Below, in pieces: positions 20,516 to 33,179 of a DNA stretch of 64,000 nt. A model generated the notes under the pieces. It did no database searches. It was given only the letters and a program-made list of their open reading frames with translations, and had not been told where the DNA came from. The stretch comes from Massospora cicadina (Eukaryota; Entomophthoromycota; Entomophthoromycetes; Entomophthorales; Entomophthoraceae). A program made the position numbers and the translations under genes. The stretch spans positions 180,408-244,407 of the forward strand of contig JAKSZP010006630.1 of assembly GCA_022478985.1 (NCBI GenBank), in the 5' to 3' direction. Position 1 is the first letter of the stretch; every line of letters starts with the position of its first letter.

Positions 20516-23237
20516 ATGGCGGGAAACCCCGCAAAAGAACCCGCAGGCTATGCCAAACGAGCCAGCACCACCCCCAAACGAAGCAACCCTCGGTTACCCA
20601 CCTCAGGGTCAACCAGAATCACCCGCTCTCAAGCAGCAGCCATGAAAGCAGGCACCACCCCCAACCTGGAGCTACTTCAACTAGCACCAGTTCACCTGAT
20701 CGCACTTCTGCAACCTGCATGCCTAACAGCTCTGTGTGCACTGGCTCCCACCAACCCGCTGGGCCCCTCCAACCAAGGAGGCCATCACCTATGCTGTTTT
20801 AATGGCGTCTGCTCAGTTGAATGCAACTCAGCCCATCCAGACACTCACCTCCCCCATTGTGTCAGCTAATTCAGCCCCATCTATTATTGCTGACGCCGTG
20901 TTTCTGGCTCCCTCCATGAGGGGCGATACCCAGCTACCTGGCCCCCAAATCCTCAGATGTAAGGTTGGATTAGCCGCACATTATGGTTCACTAAGCACCA
21001 AATTGGGACAATCTACTCTTCCCAATGAGGATTCAAATGGTTCGGATTTTGGAACTTCACACCAGTTCCAATCTCACCCGTCCCATTTAAACCCCATAAT
21101 CGGCACTTCTCAAGTCGGCACTTTATCTCAATATGCTGAAAACGACCAATTCACCAATCAGCCAATGAGTTTTGCCCACGAAATCACAGCAAATACTCGG
21201 GCTGAATTTACCCAAATAGATTGGGATGGTGATGAAACATCGCCCTCCTCCCAATTGGCTGGAGTTAATTCCAATCTGGATGGGACTCCCCAATTTAGCG
21301 AGGCCCAACAATCACTTGGCCCCCAAACCCTCGGATGTAAGGTTGGATTAGCCGCACATTCTGGTTCACTAAGCACCAAATTGGGACAATCTACTCTTCC
21401 CAATGAGGATTCAAATGGTTCGGATTTTGGAACTTCACACCAGTTCCAATCTCACCCGTCCCATTTAAACCCCATAATCGGCACTTCTCAAGTCGGCACT
21501 TTATCTCAATATGCTGAAAACGACCAATTAACCAATCAGCCAATGAGTTTTGCCCACGAAATCACAGCAAATACTCAGGCTGAATTTACCCAAATAGATT
21601 GGGATGGTGATGAAACATCGCCCTCCTCCCAACTGGCTGGAGTTAATTCCAATCTGGATGGGCCTCCCCAATTTAGCGAGGCCTAACAAACCGCCCCTCA
21701 ATTTAACATGACGCCAGCAACTGCTGTAACATTCCAGAAACAAGGGAACTCCGCAAACTTGTCCAAACCACCAGCTCACACTCAACCTGCAATTGCAGCC
21801 CAAATCGAACACAAACGTACCAAAGGAGCCACTGGGGCGTGGCAAAAACCTCTGGCACCAACGCTACCCAAAGCTGATTCCCGTGAAGTGGCGTTTATTG
21901 CTGATGTTAAGAAGAAATGGGCCGAAACTAGAGCGCAAAAAGCTCTACCTCGCTCAACCTAATCCCACGCAATTCGCCTTTATTATGGGCATAACCCTGT
22001 TGAATTCTATACAGAGGATTACTTCTCATACTTTGCAGCGATTGCGGAGACATTCCCTATTAACACCACCATCCATGAATCAGTGGAGGGCCACTACATC
22101 GATGTGGGCTTCACTGAAGCTGCCCTTGCTGACCATGCTGCCACCCTCCAGGTCATTATTCCACGCGGATCTCTTCGCATCTCCCGCACACGCTCTCACC
22201 TGGAGAAAATTTCATGGGTTACTTTTTCCAACCTACCAACGACTGTTGATCCTGAGTCTCTGAAACTGGCACACCATCGTGGTTTAATGGAGTTTGGGTC
22301 TGTTCTTTCAGTGGACTTTAGCGTCCCCTCTTACTATGCTCCCACTCAAAGAGCTCGCACTGCTAGGGCGTCGTTCATCCCCTCCCCCACTGTATCCCGC
22401 AACATTGAGGTTATTCCTCGTGTGGCGGTAGTTGGGGCATGCCCTGAGATCTTTTTTGTCGACCCTGATCAGGCGCGCCCCTGGTGTTAATGGTGTAACG
22501 CCCTTGGACACTTGTATAGTGGCTGCACAGCTCGAAAACAAGCCCTCTTAGCCACCACCCAGGGGCCTAAACCAGGCCAAAAACGATCCCACGTGGCTGC
22601 AGCAGCAATTCCACAACCCACACAATGGGTTCCCGTTCAAGACCTGTCCCCTGAGGCCTTACGCCTAGCAGTTGAAACAGCTAACCCCACTATTGGTATG
22701 GGATACCTTTGCGCTCATGCCCCCCTTCCAATGGGCACCCCCTCCAATCTCCCAGAATCAACTCCCTCTCTCACCAAGCGCAAGGCATCTCCCACAGGGT
22801 GCCCCTCGTCAGCCACCCCCACTCAGGGCTCCGCGGCACCCCCACCAACCTCCACCAGCGATTTATCGCATCAACCCTCAGCTCCCAATGGAGCTATGCC
22901 CACCAGCATGGACTGGCAACTCGCGGCCTGCGGTAGAAGTGCCACCTCAAAGAGTCCTACCCCAACCCCACAGTCCATTTCACGCGGATCCTTTGCAGTG
23001 TTGGAGGAAGTGAATATGGACTCAGACTCATCAAATGGGGACACCGCGGAGGTCACCATTGAGCACCCTCAGGTCCTTCCCCTGCAACGGAGCGGGGGCA
23101 GCATCCTAGGCTGGCTTACTGGGTCCTCCGCCCCCCACCCTCTCCTTCCCCTCAGAACCCTCGACGCTCCTCAAGGATTGCAGCTAATAGTCAAGCTAAA
23201 GGACTCAAAACTAGCCGCCTCACAGCAGCAGGTTTAA
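20516..23237 (+). pseudogene. LINE-B ORF1 (CCHC protein) with internal 126-aa duplication
   Basis: The ORF1 protein is about 900 residues, long for a LINE. It starts MAGNPAKEP with a basic N-terminus. After frame changes near 20680-20740, everything from 20736 to 23237 lies in one frame and is broken only by three TAA codons (21684, 21960, 22488). Two near-identical 126-residue units (20938-21315 and 21316-21693) lie in tandem. A conserved block HYIDVGFTE (about 22095) matches the D-[LV]-G-F motif of the other LINEs. The zinc knuckle C-x2-C-x4-H-x4-C is at 22485-22526 and one TAA falls inside its x2. A Pro/Ser-rich tail follows. The TAA at 21684 corresponds to CAA in the first repeat unit, so it arose by C to T. 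Confidence 0.88.
20938..21693 (+). repeat. 378-bp tandem duplication inside LINE-B ORF1
   Basis: Two direct units have a period of exactly 378 bp (gatgtaagg at 20956 and 21334). They differ at only about 7-9 positions, so the duplication is recent relative to the LINE's divergence from its relatives. The period is a multiple of three and keeps the frame. Confidence 0.95.
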
Positions 23238-23273
23238 GCGCTGGCAACCCCCAGGACATGGAGGGGAACAGTT

Positions 23274-26200
23274 ATGAGTCCCCATGGCAGCACCCTGGCC
23301 CTGCAATCCATCAACGCAAATGGGTTGCGGGACTTTAAGCGGAGAGCCCGCCTCCTCCGAAACTTCAGGTCAGCACAAATTGACATCGCTGCTGTCCAGG
23401 AGCCCCATATCCTCCCCCACGAACAATCTGCATGGAATGAACAGTTTGGAGGCAACTCCTTCTGGACAAACCATGCCGCCCTTATTGTTTTGAATCCCCG
23501 GGTTAAAACCCATTCTTTTTCACAATATCTAGGTGGCCGCCTCATACTGGCCAAACTCACCACTCCTGACTTCTCCTTCTTCGCTGCAAGCATCTACCTG
23601 CCTAATGCAGGTCAGGAGCAAAATCGGCTCTTGGAAGAGCTCCTCCAACTCAATCTCCCACGGAATACAGTCCTCTTAGGAGATTTCAACACAACCATAA
23701 GTCGCGTCCGTGACTCTTACCCCCTGCAGCAAAGGAACGCCCTGGATCAAGTCGCCTCCAGGATTTCCTTCGCCTGAGTGGCTTTATAGATGCGCTTCCA
23801 CCCTCCGCGTCTGGCCTAGGTTGCATGACTAGGATCCAGTATGATGGAGGAGCTTTCCAGTCAGCGTCACGCATAGATATGGCACTGATTGGCCCCCTGC
23901 TAATTGGCCGCGTCTCCTCTCCCATCTCTCGTGACAACCATCTGAGTGATCACAGGTCACTCACCGTTGTCCCTCACCACCACACTTAGACCGTCGCGTA
24001 GGTTCTGGCCTAGGGTTGCCCCAGCTCTTCTCAACAACCCCTTCACTAAGGAGAAGCTGTCTATGACCATCCGGGAGACTCTCACCTCCCCCCACCCCAC
24101 CTGCTTGACCACAAGGCTAAATGGGCGGTGACCAAGGAGGGCATCACCCGCGTTGCTTACAACTGTGCTAAAGCCCAGATGACTGCAGCTCGCGCCAGAG
24201 TCAAGAGGGCGGAAGCCAGAATCAGACATCTAGAGAGAAACTGTCAGCCTTCGCCCTCTCCCAGATGGTTGGAAGACTGGGAAGCGGCGCAGGAAGCACT
24301 CCGCTTGGAGCTCACACTGCAGGAAGAACGGGCAGCAAACTTTACAACATCTCATTACTATGCTCAATGGGAACGCCCCACCCGCTTCTTCTTTCAGAAA
24401 CAGAAAGCCCGGTCAACAGCTTAGGATATTACTGCACTGAAGATTGGCACTACAACCACTTCAGATAAGGAGGAAATCACGCAGGAACTACACCGCTTCT
24501 ACTCCAGCCTCTTCCATGCCACCCAGGTGGACCCATCGGACATCTAAGACTTCCTGTGGCGGGCTCCAGAGCCGCCCATTGACCCACGGGCTGATGAGGC
24601 TCTACTGGCGCCTATTTCCATCCAGGAGGTGATGGAAACCCTTCTGAAATCCCCACGGCTTAAAGCCCCAGACCCATACGGAATACCCTTTGAGGTGTAC
24701 CTTCTGGAACCTGCAGTGATAGCCAGAACCCTCCGCGACCTCTTCGCTGCACTCTTGGTGAATGACGAGGTCCTCCCCGACTCCAGAGGCTCAATCACGA
24801 CCCTCATTCACAAGAAGTCAGACCGTGAGAACCTGGCGAACTGGCGCCCCATAGCGTTGATCAACACAGACCACAAGCTCTTCATGAAGCTTCTGGCCAA
24901 CCGCATCACCAAATGGGTGTCACCTCGCCTCTCCCCATCCCAGTACGGTTTTATTCCGGGGAGGTCATTATGGGACAACTATAATGACCTTCACGTGACT
25001 TTGACTGCTAACTCTCGTAAGGTGAATGGCTTTGTGGCTCTCCTGGATATGGAGAAAGCATATGATCGGGTAGCCTGGAAGTATATTGATGCTTCCCTGG
25101 CCCGCTTCCATCTCCCACCCGCAGCTAGGCGCTGGATATCAGCGCTCTATGACCAGCTCCACACCAGAGTCCTGGCGCCAATGGGTTTTACAGTGGCAGC
25201 ACCAGTTGAACAAGGTCTCCGGCAAGGGGACCCCCTGAGCCCTATCCTTTTTAACATCACCCTTGACCCCCTCTTGGCCTCCTTACAGGACAAGCTAACA
25301 GGGATTCTGGTCCCAGGTAAAGCCCCCACACGCACCATGGCATTTGCAGATGACACTGCCATTGCATTTGGCTGCCCAGGGGATGTTGCCCACGCTGCTG
25401 TGACCATTGAGAGGTACACCAAGGCGTCCAACGCCATGGTCAACACCTCCAAGACAACAGTTGTACAGGTCGGCTCCCCCACCTTCCCCCACCATTTGGT
25501 ATTGAACCTGAGCGCGGTACCTTCCGTCACCTGGGCGTTCTCACCAACCAACAAGGAGTTGCGCTAAAAGACAATGAGGACTTGCTCCTTGCAGCAGTTA
25601 ACTCCAGGATTGCCAGCTGGAACCGGCGGCACATCACCCCCAGGGTCGAGCTCTGATGGCCAATGTGTTCCTCCTCTCCAAAGTCTGGTTCCTAGCGCAC
25701 GTCTGCCCATTCACAGATGCCTTTTATACGCGGCTCAATGTACTCCTCCGCTGTTGGATCTGGGGCTCAAACCATCCACCAATGGCCCTCTCAACCATTG
25801 CCCGACCCTGCAATGAAGAGGGCCTAAGGCTTCTGGACACGCGATCCCACGCCACCACAATCTTCCTGAAGTTCCTATGGCCGATTGTCTGCTGGGACGC
25901 GACCCCCATGCCTCAATGGGCGCCCGCCCTCCGTCAGTCAGTGTCAGCAGCTCTGGGTCTTCCTAGAGCATCTCTGACCTCATTAGGGGAGTGGCTCACA
26001 AACCACCCAGGCCATCGCCTAAAACCATCCTCATCTCCCTACTGGAACCAGGCTCTCCTTGCCCTGAAACGAGTAGGCGCGCGGATCCACCATGCCTTCC
26101 CATACAGAATGGAAGGCCCTGGCCTCAGCCCACGTCGCCATGCAATTGTGCACAATGGACAAGTTGTCACAACTCGCCTCAACCCCCAAGATCGTCCTCC

Positions 26201-26804
26201 CATCCGCCCAAGACTCCTTGAGCTCCTCCCTCCCTCCGTGAGATTTGACCTTAAGGAATTGTGGAAGGACGTCTATCACCCCATCCTGTCAGCAAAGGTG
26301 TCCAACACCTTATGGAGAGTGCTCCACTGTTCATACAAGACAGGGGACCGGACTGGCCCTACCTTCCAGCACCGAAGCTGCCCCCGCTGTGTGGAGCCTA
26401 TTGACTCCCACCTCCATCGTTTTTTCACCTGTCCAGTTGTCGCCGCATTTTGGCCAAAGGCCCGCGCGCTCCTCCATGCTCAGCCCTGGTCTGGACACCC
26501 TGTGCAAGACCTCATGTTTGAGAAGACATTGCCTGGTTGCCACCGACCCCTCCGTGTCCTCGCCTATGCCACAGCCATCTGGACCATCCATAACTCCTTC
26601 CTTCGTGCTGCCTTTGACCAGCAGGTGTGGACCCTTCCACACATGATCACCCACTTTCAGGTACACTTTGAGATGGCCCTGAAGGTCTGCACTATGTCGC
26701 CAACCCTCCCCCGCTCAGTTGTCACTGCAGCACGGCTCTGGCGCGCAAACCCCCTCCCTTTCTCGATGCCTCCTCCCTCCCCTTCCCTCGCCTCAGGCTC
26801 TTAG
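23274..26804 (+). pseudogene. LINE-B ORF2 (endonuclease-RT), broken
   Basis: The endonuclease starts MSPHGSTLALQSINANGL. It has VQEPH (about 23395), IYLPN (about 23590), LLGDFNTT (about 23680), SRIDMAL (about 23870) and LSDHRSL (about 23943), so all expected catalytic positions are present across one frameshift at about 23770. RT motifs are PDPYGIPFEVY (24670), NWRPIALIN (24838), YGFIPGRS (24945), LDMEKAYDRV (25045), GLRQGDPLSPILFN (25214) and FADDTAIAF (25342). A C-terminal knuckle C-x2-C-x8-H-x4-C is at 26379-26431. Breaks are in-frame stops at 24422 (TAG) and 24546 (TAA), a frame change near 23780-24128 and another near 25640. The RT catalytic core (24629-25567) is intact. No RNase H domain follows. 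Confidence 0.92.
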
Positions 26805-26875
26805 GAGCCCAGGCGTAATTCAATAAACATCGATGAATCCCCCCTTGGGATGGGACCATCTAGTACTAAAAAAAA

Positions 26876-26892
26876 GAGATTTGAGCCTTAAA
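26876..26892. repeat. right target-site duplication of LINE-B
   Basis: Exact copy of 20409-20425. Confidence 0.93.
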
Positions 26893-27326
26893 CAATAAAA
26901 GGCAAAGTAGTTGATATTGTAAAATTAAGATTTCATAATCTTAGCCAATCAGGTGGAAGATATATCTGCACTGTCATAACACCCTTGAAGCCTATAAAGG
27001 GCTGATTGTAGTGTAAAATCTTTGCTTACTTTGGTGTTAGTGCTATATTATATAGTATGGTTTTATTATTATGCTTGACCCTAAGGTAGTATGGGAAGTA
27101 AAATCTAATTGTAAGGTCATTTCTCTAATACTTTCATTAGAGAGCAGATATTAGAATATCCAACATACACCTCAAAATCCTAAAGTATTATATAAACTTT
27201 CTATATACATAGTATTAAAATATCTTATTTCACCAAACTTGCCTTATTATCATTTTATTTGGTGCCAAAACACAAAATTTATATATATATAAAGGTTTGT
27301 ACTTTAATATCTGTTTTCAGTAGAAG
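26893..27326. other. AT-rich DNA, LTR-like features but no pair
   Basis: A TATA-like cctataaagggc (about 26990) and a tggtgccaaaacac string (about 27261) could belong to an old LTR and PBS. No second LTR is present nearby to confirm this. Confidence 0.2.
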
Positions 27327-27383
27327 TCAAGATAGGTCTGATGCATGCTGGAGTAGCCCCATTATGTATAGTTCTAAGGCTTC
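27327..27383 (-). pseudogene. 3' part of an ORF split by Ty3-I copy 1
   Basis: On the minus strand this continues the reading frame of 45385-45773 when the Ty3 element and one gcttc duplication are removed. NLFEA joins to LELYIMGLLQHASDLS, which ends at TGA (27327-27329). The joined ORF is about 147 codons, of unknown function. Confidence 0.55.
27379..27383. repeat. left target-site duplication of Ty3-I copy 1
   Basis: gcttc, repeated at 45385-45389 just outside the other LTR. A 5-bp duplication is usual for Ty3/gypsy integrases. Confidence 0.8.
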
Positions 27384-27893
27384 TATCAGACATTTAGCCT
27401 TCAGCTTCAATAAAAGAATGTTTTTGGTCAAAATAGGAAAAAGGTGGAAATGTCAGGAATTTACAAGTTTACAAATATGACAAGAGCGATTTAATCAATA
27501 AAAATGTATTTATCAGCCAAAAGACCCTGGTCAATTTTCGTTGAAACACCACAAGTTGGGGTAACATTTTTTCAAATACTAAATGGGCAAACAGCATGAA
27601 GTTGGGCAGTCAAAATTGCCCCAACCATATGGGAAAACTTGGGGAGTCCATTGCAGCTTTCTCCCCAGGTTACGTCTAGTTCAAAGCAAACACCTAAGTG
27701 GGGGCCAACCCCTTTTATAGGCTTGGGGTCCCTCAAGGTGCAATAATTTTCTAATAGGGATTGGCTAAAGTATATTAAGTTGTTACCCCACGGATACATC
27801 TTACCTAAAAATAACTCCCCATCCATCATTAAGCCAAAGTGAAGCGAGTTTTCTAAGCTTTTTTAGGCCAAATTTACATCTTTTCTAATTTGG
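27384..27893 (+). repeat. 5' LTR of Ty3-I copy 1, first part
   Basis: It matches 44635 onward in the 3' LTR, starting at tatcagacattt (TGTCAG in the family). A TATA-like ccttttatag at 27711-27720 is conserved in all four Ty3-I LTRs and is a likely promoter. It is cut at 27893 by LINE-A copy 2. Confidence 0.9.
27875..27893. repeat. left target-site duplication of LINE-A copy 2
   Basis: tacatcttttctaatttgg, matched at 33161-33179 with one mismatch (c/a at the sixth base). Confidence 0.85.
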
Positions 27894-27986
27894 ACTTTTC
27901 TTTCTCGTTGCAAACACTTTTGCAACCTATTCAATTCAAGATTAAATCTAGTTTGATAATCTCATAGAGGGGATTAGTCTGCGCCC

Positions 27987-29407
27987 ATGTCTGGGAGCAG
28001 TTGGGCAAGCAAGGCAAGAGGAGCAGGCGGAAGGCCCGCGGCCTCTGATGTTTGAAAACGCCCCGGAGAATCCAGCGGAATAGAAAAAGATCTAAAAAAA
28101 CTGGTGGTCACAATTTCCCCAGAGATACTCGCGTGGCAAGCATGATGCAACCAGTACATCAACACGCCACATTCCCAGCCACTTTCATCGGTGGAATTCG
28201 GAGTCCATGTGTATCTGGACATCCAAAAAACAGCCCTATGGGAAAAATTTTGTGAAGATATACACAAAATTTTCCCGAAAGCGGTGTACGTTGCACCTCA
28301 CTCCATGTCATGTGGTTGGCTGGACCTAGGCTTCGAAAGCAAAATCGCAGCAGATGAGGCTGCAGTAGTGCACATAGTGGTCAACCTCCCCGAAGGGCAA
28401 TAGGTCATCAAAACTAAACGCACCAGATGGACAAAATCAAACCAAATTTTCCTCACGTTTGACTTTTTGCCTACTACGGTAAAACGTGACATTTTGGAGC
28501 AACACCTGAAAGATGGTCTCGCCATATACAGTGAAATACAATCTTTCAAAATGCAACGTTTCACGCTGATGCCACACCTGTGCACCGGCAAAGCCATCGC
28601 AGTTCTGACCCCAACTGAGGAGATTGCAAAGGACCTAACCCAGATCCCGCACTCCACCTTTATTGACATCGCAGGGCATACCACCCACCCATTCCAGGTA
28701 ACCGTGGACAGCGCGCCCCCCATTTGCACCCACTGTGACACGTTCAGCCATAAGGCACACGCATGCCCCATCAAAGAGGGCGTCACATTTCAAGAGCACC
28801 CCTCGGCGGCCATGGCCAGCGGAGAGGCGCACTACAAACCAACTGCAAGCACCAAGGAGGCTTTCCCGTGGGGAGCACAAGGCTGCTACCTATTAGTAAA
28901 GCCCATCTCCCCGCAGGAGCAGAAGAAGGCCAAGCAGGCCCATAGTGCCGCGGCCAAGGAAACAGCTAAGGCCAACACCACCATCCCACACTCACAACGC
29001 CAGGAGGACATGGAGACCTTCGCGGCAGAAGCAACTCGGGAATCCATCACCCAATCAGATTGGGAAGCCCATGCCGAGTGAGCCACTCAATCTGAGGATC
29101 TGATGGGAGATTCAATCTCACTCAATCGTTGCACCCAAGCCCCAGTCAAAACTGACTTGGGACCTATCCCAACTGAAAAAAAAATTTGCCCCACTCAACA
29201 GTGCACCAAACTTATCCGCACCGCAAAAAATTCGTCCGACGTCAGGAAAACAAAAAGTGAAGGCCAAAGCCAACGCGACTCTTTCCACAAAAATTAACAA
29301 AAACCCCGATAGCGTTGCTGCTAATACCCGCGCTGCTGTGAAAGCCCGTGGGGACCTGGAAGAGGCTGGTGGGCCCAGGGGCCTATCCCCTCGCACCTAA
29401 GGTGTGA
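27987..29407 (+). pseudogene. LINE-A ORF1, copy 2, broken
   Basis: It starts MSGSSWASKARGAGG. It has an early TGA in the same place as copy 1. Two tryptophan codons have become stops by G to A: TAG at 28401 and TGA at 29079, where the other copies have TGG. The zinc knuckle is intact here: CTHCDTFSHKAHAC at 28724-28766. The C-terminal coding run NATLSTKINKNP can still be read. A one-base indel near 29385 puts the final stop out of frame. Confidence 0.85.
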
Positions 29408-32400
29408 TGGGGGAAACTTTTACTCTAGGGACGCTGAATATTGCAAAGACTCAAGGCCTCCCCATCCTGGGCTAGAAAAACTGAGTTTTTTACAAAACAA
29501 TTTACCCGTGGATATCCTGGCCATCCAGGAGTCCCACTGTCCACGAGGTTCTGAGGAAGCTTGGAAAACAATGCTCCTACCATCCCTATCCTTTTGATCA
29601 AAGCACTGTGGGGTGCTAATTTGGAAAAACAATTTTTTCAAATTTACATCTTCAGAAACATTCCTAAATGGCTGAGTGCTCGTTGTCATCTTCTCATGGG
29701 CTGATGTTACGCACACAATCATCAACATTTATGCCCCAAACGGTGCACATGAGCGTCAGGAATTTTTCTCGTTGGTCAAATCCCTTCCACTACCCCCCAA
29801 TCTCTTCCTAGTTGGTGACATGAACTGTAGGCTAACCTCACCAACGGACCGGTGGCCACCCTCACCCCACGCCCCATAGGGTCACATAGAACTACGCGTT
29901 CTAAAAGCCACCCTTGGGTTAAGGGATGCGCTGCTGTGACATGCCCCACTGCTAAAACATGACGCGTCCCCACATCCATAATGGCCAATTAAGGTCCATG
30001 ACCCGCATTGACCTTATTCTAGCACCGGCGAAACTCCAACCCCACATCTCCCACTTCAAAACAATGAAAATGGAATTCTCTGACCATTGACTGGTCTCAA
30101 TAACATACCACTTACCCGTCACAGTTGCAAAGGCCCCAAAATGGTGCAAAATCTGCCCCCTGAGCTTGTGTCACCAGGATTTTCCACGTGGGTGGAAGAG
30201 GCAACTTTGGCGAAATCATTTGTTACACCATTTTGCGTGGACCCCATTTATTTGGGCAACTTTCAAAGAGGACACCATCCGCCACTATCGCCATCTCTCC
30301 TCCAGACGCTCACGAGCCACATCAGCGGTTATATCGCGCGCGCTGGTGGAATTGGCCCATTTGGAGTCCAACATTCCAGCCACAGGATATAGCCCTGCAT
30401 GGGGCCGGAAGTGGGTGGAGGCAGCCACCCGCCTCAACACACTCGAAAGGCAACACAAACATTGGGTTTGTGTCCAATACAGGGCCACATGCATCACTAA
30501 AGGCGACAAGTGCACCACATACTTCTTCAAAAAAAATTTTGCACCATGCCAGAGCGTGGCCTGCACACAGGTGTGAGGATCGGATAATTCCATTGTGGAC
30601 ACACCGGCTGAAGTGGCAATCAATACGCAAAGATATTACTCTGAGTTATACCAAGCTGAACTAATTCAGCCGGCCAAAATGGCGGAATTTCTTGACTGAG
30701 CTCATATCCGCACCATTTTCTGATACCCAAAATAATTTTTAATTACTCTGAACAAATTATGGTCAGCCATTCATGGTGCGCCAAACCAAAAATGCCCAGG
30801 CCCAGATGGCATTCCATATGAGTTCCACAAAAAATAGTTTAAATATATATCCCCATTGCTGCTAGCCTCACTCAACCAAAGCCTGTTGGAAATGCGCCTC
30901 CTACCAGGAGGACATGAGGCCTTTACTGTCACACTCTTCAAGAAAGGGGATAGGCTTGACTTAGCCAACTGGCGCCCCATTTCTCTAACAAACACAGACA
31001 CCAAAATCTAACCAAAATCATGGCTAACCGTTTAGGGACTGTAGCATCTGCCACCATCTCCCCAGAACAATTCGGTTTCATCCCCAGAAGGTCAATTTGG
31101 GATAACGTGCACTCAGTGGCTAATGTGCGTCAGTCCACAGCCTCTGGGGCACTTGTATTCTTGGACCAACAAAATGCCTATGATAGAGTAAACTGGGAAT
31201 ACCTTAGGGCCTGCCTCCATCAATTCCGCCTACCCCCTCCCCACTTCATTAACTGGGTGATGCTGCTCACGGAATCTGCAACAATGGCAGTGCGTGGCCC
31301 AGGCTTCCTAACGGAAGTAGTCCGCCCCAAAGGGGCCTGCGACAAGGGGACCCCCTCAGCCCACTCTTATACAACTTCAGCCTTGACCCACTACTGCGAA
31401 ATGTGAATGCTCACCTCACTGGGGTCCATGTGCCAGGCCAAACCCCAGTCAAGATGTTGGCATTTGCAGATGACTGCGTAGTGGGGGTGTCTAATGACAA
31501 AGATGCACGTACACTTGAAGCCCTCATACAGGAATATTCCCGGGTAAGCAACGCGGCACTGAACGCCTCCAAAACCGAAATCATCCTCCTTGGTCGGTTT
31601 CAGAACTGCTGGGCCCCAGCAAGTAGTTCCCAACCTGGCCCATCTGCTCGCCCACGTCCACGCCTTACTAACTCAACACACACCGCTCCACTGGTGCTCC
31701 CCTTTGTGCCACGTCCTACCATAGGACTGGTACGCCATCTGGGCGTGTGGATGGAGGCAGGTGGATAAGCGTCAGCAGTAATGGAGGGCTGTATACTGGA
31801 CAACGTGACGAAGCGAATAGCCTCTCTCAGAGCCCACCCTACTACCCTCACTGGCAGGGTTGTTCTTGCCAACTCTATGCTCCTATCCAAAGTCTGGTTT
31901 GGAGCCCACGCCATCCCCTTCTCCCCAAGCTTCTTCAAATCCCTGTATGCTTTGCTGCAAGGATGGCTTTGGTCAGGCCACCCTCCACCAGTACGGCTAG
32001 AGGTCATGTTTGGCCCTCATCATCATGGTGGCATGGGCCTGCTTGACTTCAAAGCCCATGCCGCCAAGATCCTGGGCACCTGGATCGCAGCCGTCACTGC
32101 TCCTACACTCCCATCCCAACACTGGTCCCGCGCAGCCCGCTCCAAATTTTCCCGAGCCTTGGGCCTCAATAATCTATCATACCCCCACTCCCTGATGAAA
32201 TACCTCGCATCACACACATCAGCCACAGGTCCTCACGGACAAAAACCCACTACAAACGAATCCTACTCTCCATGCGAAGCGCAGAGTGGAGAATTCGTAT
32301 TAGTGGACATACAACCTGAAGAGGCCGCCCTCTCCTCAGTTCACACAAGAGGTACAGGGGCAACCCATCCATGATGGCGTGATCCCCATTCAACCCCATG

Positions 32401-33028
32401 TCCTATCCAGGGTGGACTACCTGGACATGATGGACACTCCTTATTCCATTGAAACCAAAAAAGACTATCTGGAAATACGCACACCATCCTCTGTTGCAGC
32501 CTCAAGTCCGCTCCCATGCGTGGCGCTGCCTGAGGCGGGTGTATCGTACAGCTGAGCGCTCTAATGCTTTACACTCATCCTGTGTCGTTTGTGGCCAGTA
32601 TGGAACGCTGTTCCACCGCCTGGAGAAGTGCCCCACCTCTAAAGTGATATGGCGCGAAGTCCAACGTCTTCTAGGCCAGGATTAAACGCATCCCTTCAGT
32701 CTGTCAAGAGATATGTTTGCTTCATCAATGGCCTCCCCTCCCACCCTCCCTCCATGATCTGGTGGTTGCAATCGCCATGTGGACTATCCACAAGATTGTC
32801 TTGGATGCCATCGCTGGCTCCATCCCCACCCTCCCTGAAGCTGTCCACAGATTCCAGTCTCATTTGGTGGACCACTTTCAAGCGTGGATGTTTGGATATC
32901 TCCCACCGCATCGCCGACAGCTGGTCTCCTCCTGGTTCCCAGTCTGGTTCATCAAATCAGACCCCTTCCTCCACATGTGCTCAATAGTGGCTACGGCCCC
33001 TTCACACGTTCCCTCCCCCTCCCCATAA
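29407..33028 (+). pseudogene. LINE-A ORF2, copy 2, broken
   Basis: It starts at the ATG in gtgTGATGg. The endonuclease keeps AIQESH and the SDH motif (about 30090) that copies 1 and 3 have changed to SNH. The RT keeps NWRPISL (30970), FIPRRS (31078) and FADDCVVGV (about 31460), but the motif before DPLSP is frameshifted (near 31330). The C-terminal knuckle CVVCGQYGTLFHRLEKC is intact (32580-32632). It ends PSPSP at TAA 33026-33028. Many stops occur elsewhere. Confidence 0.88.
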
Positions 33029-33160
33029 GTGGCGTTCCCGCTGGCAACAAGAGATAGCATCGCTTCTCTGGGGTGCCTCCCCTGGTACTAAGTTTTGTCT
33101 CATCTGAGTCGAATTTGGAAGTGTCCGTCCCATGGTCAGCCTTCCCCGCAATAAATTAAA

Positions 33161-33179
33161 TACATATTTTCTAATTTGG
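33161..33179. repeat. right target-site duplication of LINE-A copy 2
   Basis: tacatattttctaatttgg, one mismatch from 27875-27893. The LTR sequence then resumes. Confidence 0.85.

Larger units (their letters stand above)
20426..26875 (+). mobile_element. LINE-B, full length, 6.45 kb
   Basis: This is a non-LTR retrotransposon with a 90-nt 5' UTR beginning tatctctttctgc. ORF1 is at 20516-23237 and, after a 36-nt gap, ORF2 follows at 23274-26804. The 3' UTR contains AATAAA (26821-26827) and ends tgggaccatctagtact plus an eight-A tail. An exact 17-bp target duplication flanks it. GC content is visibly higher than in the surroundings, as in the LINE-A coding regions. It shares the domain plan of LINE-A but is a separate family. 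Stops and frameshifts make it inactive, though it is less damaged than LINE-A. Confidence 0.95.
27894..33160 (+). mobile_element. LINE-A copy 2, full length, inside a Ty3-I LTR
   Basis: A 5.27-kb copy with the same 5' end (acttttctttctcg) and 3' end (caataaattaaa) as copies 1 and 3. It carries both 5' UTR hairpins; the first is at 27907-27926 and is perfect. It lies inside the 5' LTR of Ty3-I copy 1, so it is younger than that element. Both ORFs are broken. Confidence 0.94.

Noticed and set aside
20736..25567. Reassigned stop codons (TAA/TAG read as Gln) to explain the open LINE-B frames
   Set aside because: LINE-B ORF2 and all LINE-A ORFs also carry frameshifts and TGA stops, and the repeat unit shows CAA mutated to TAA. 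Decay explains the data.
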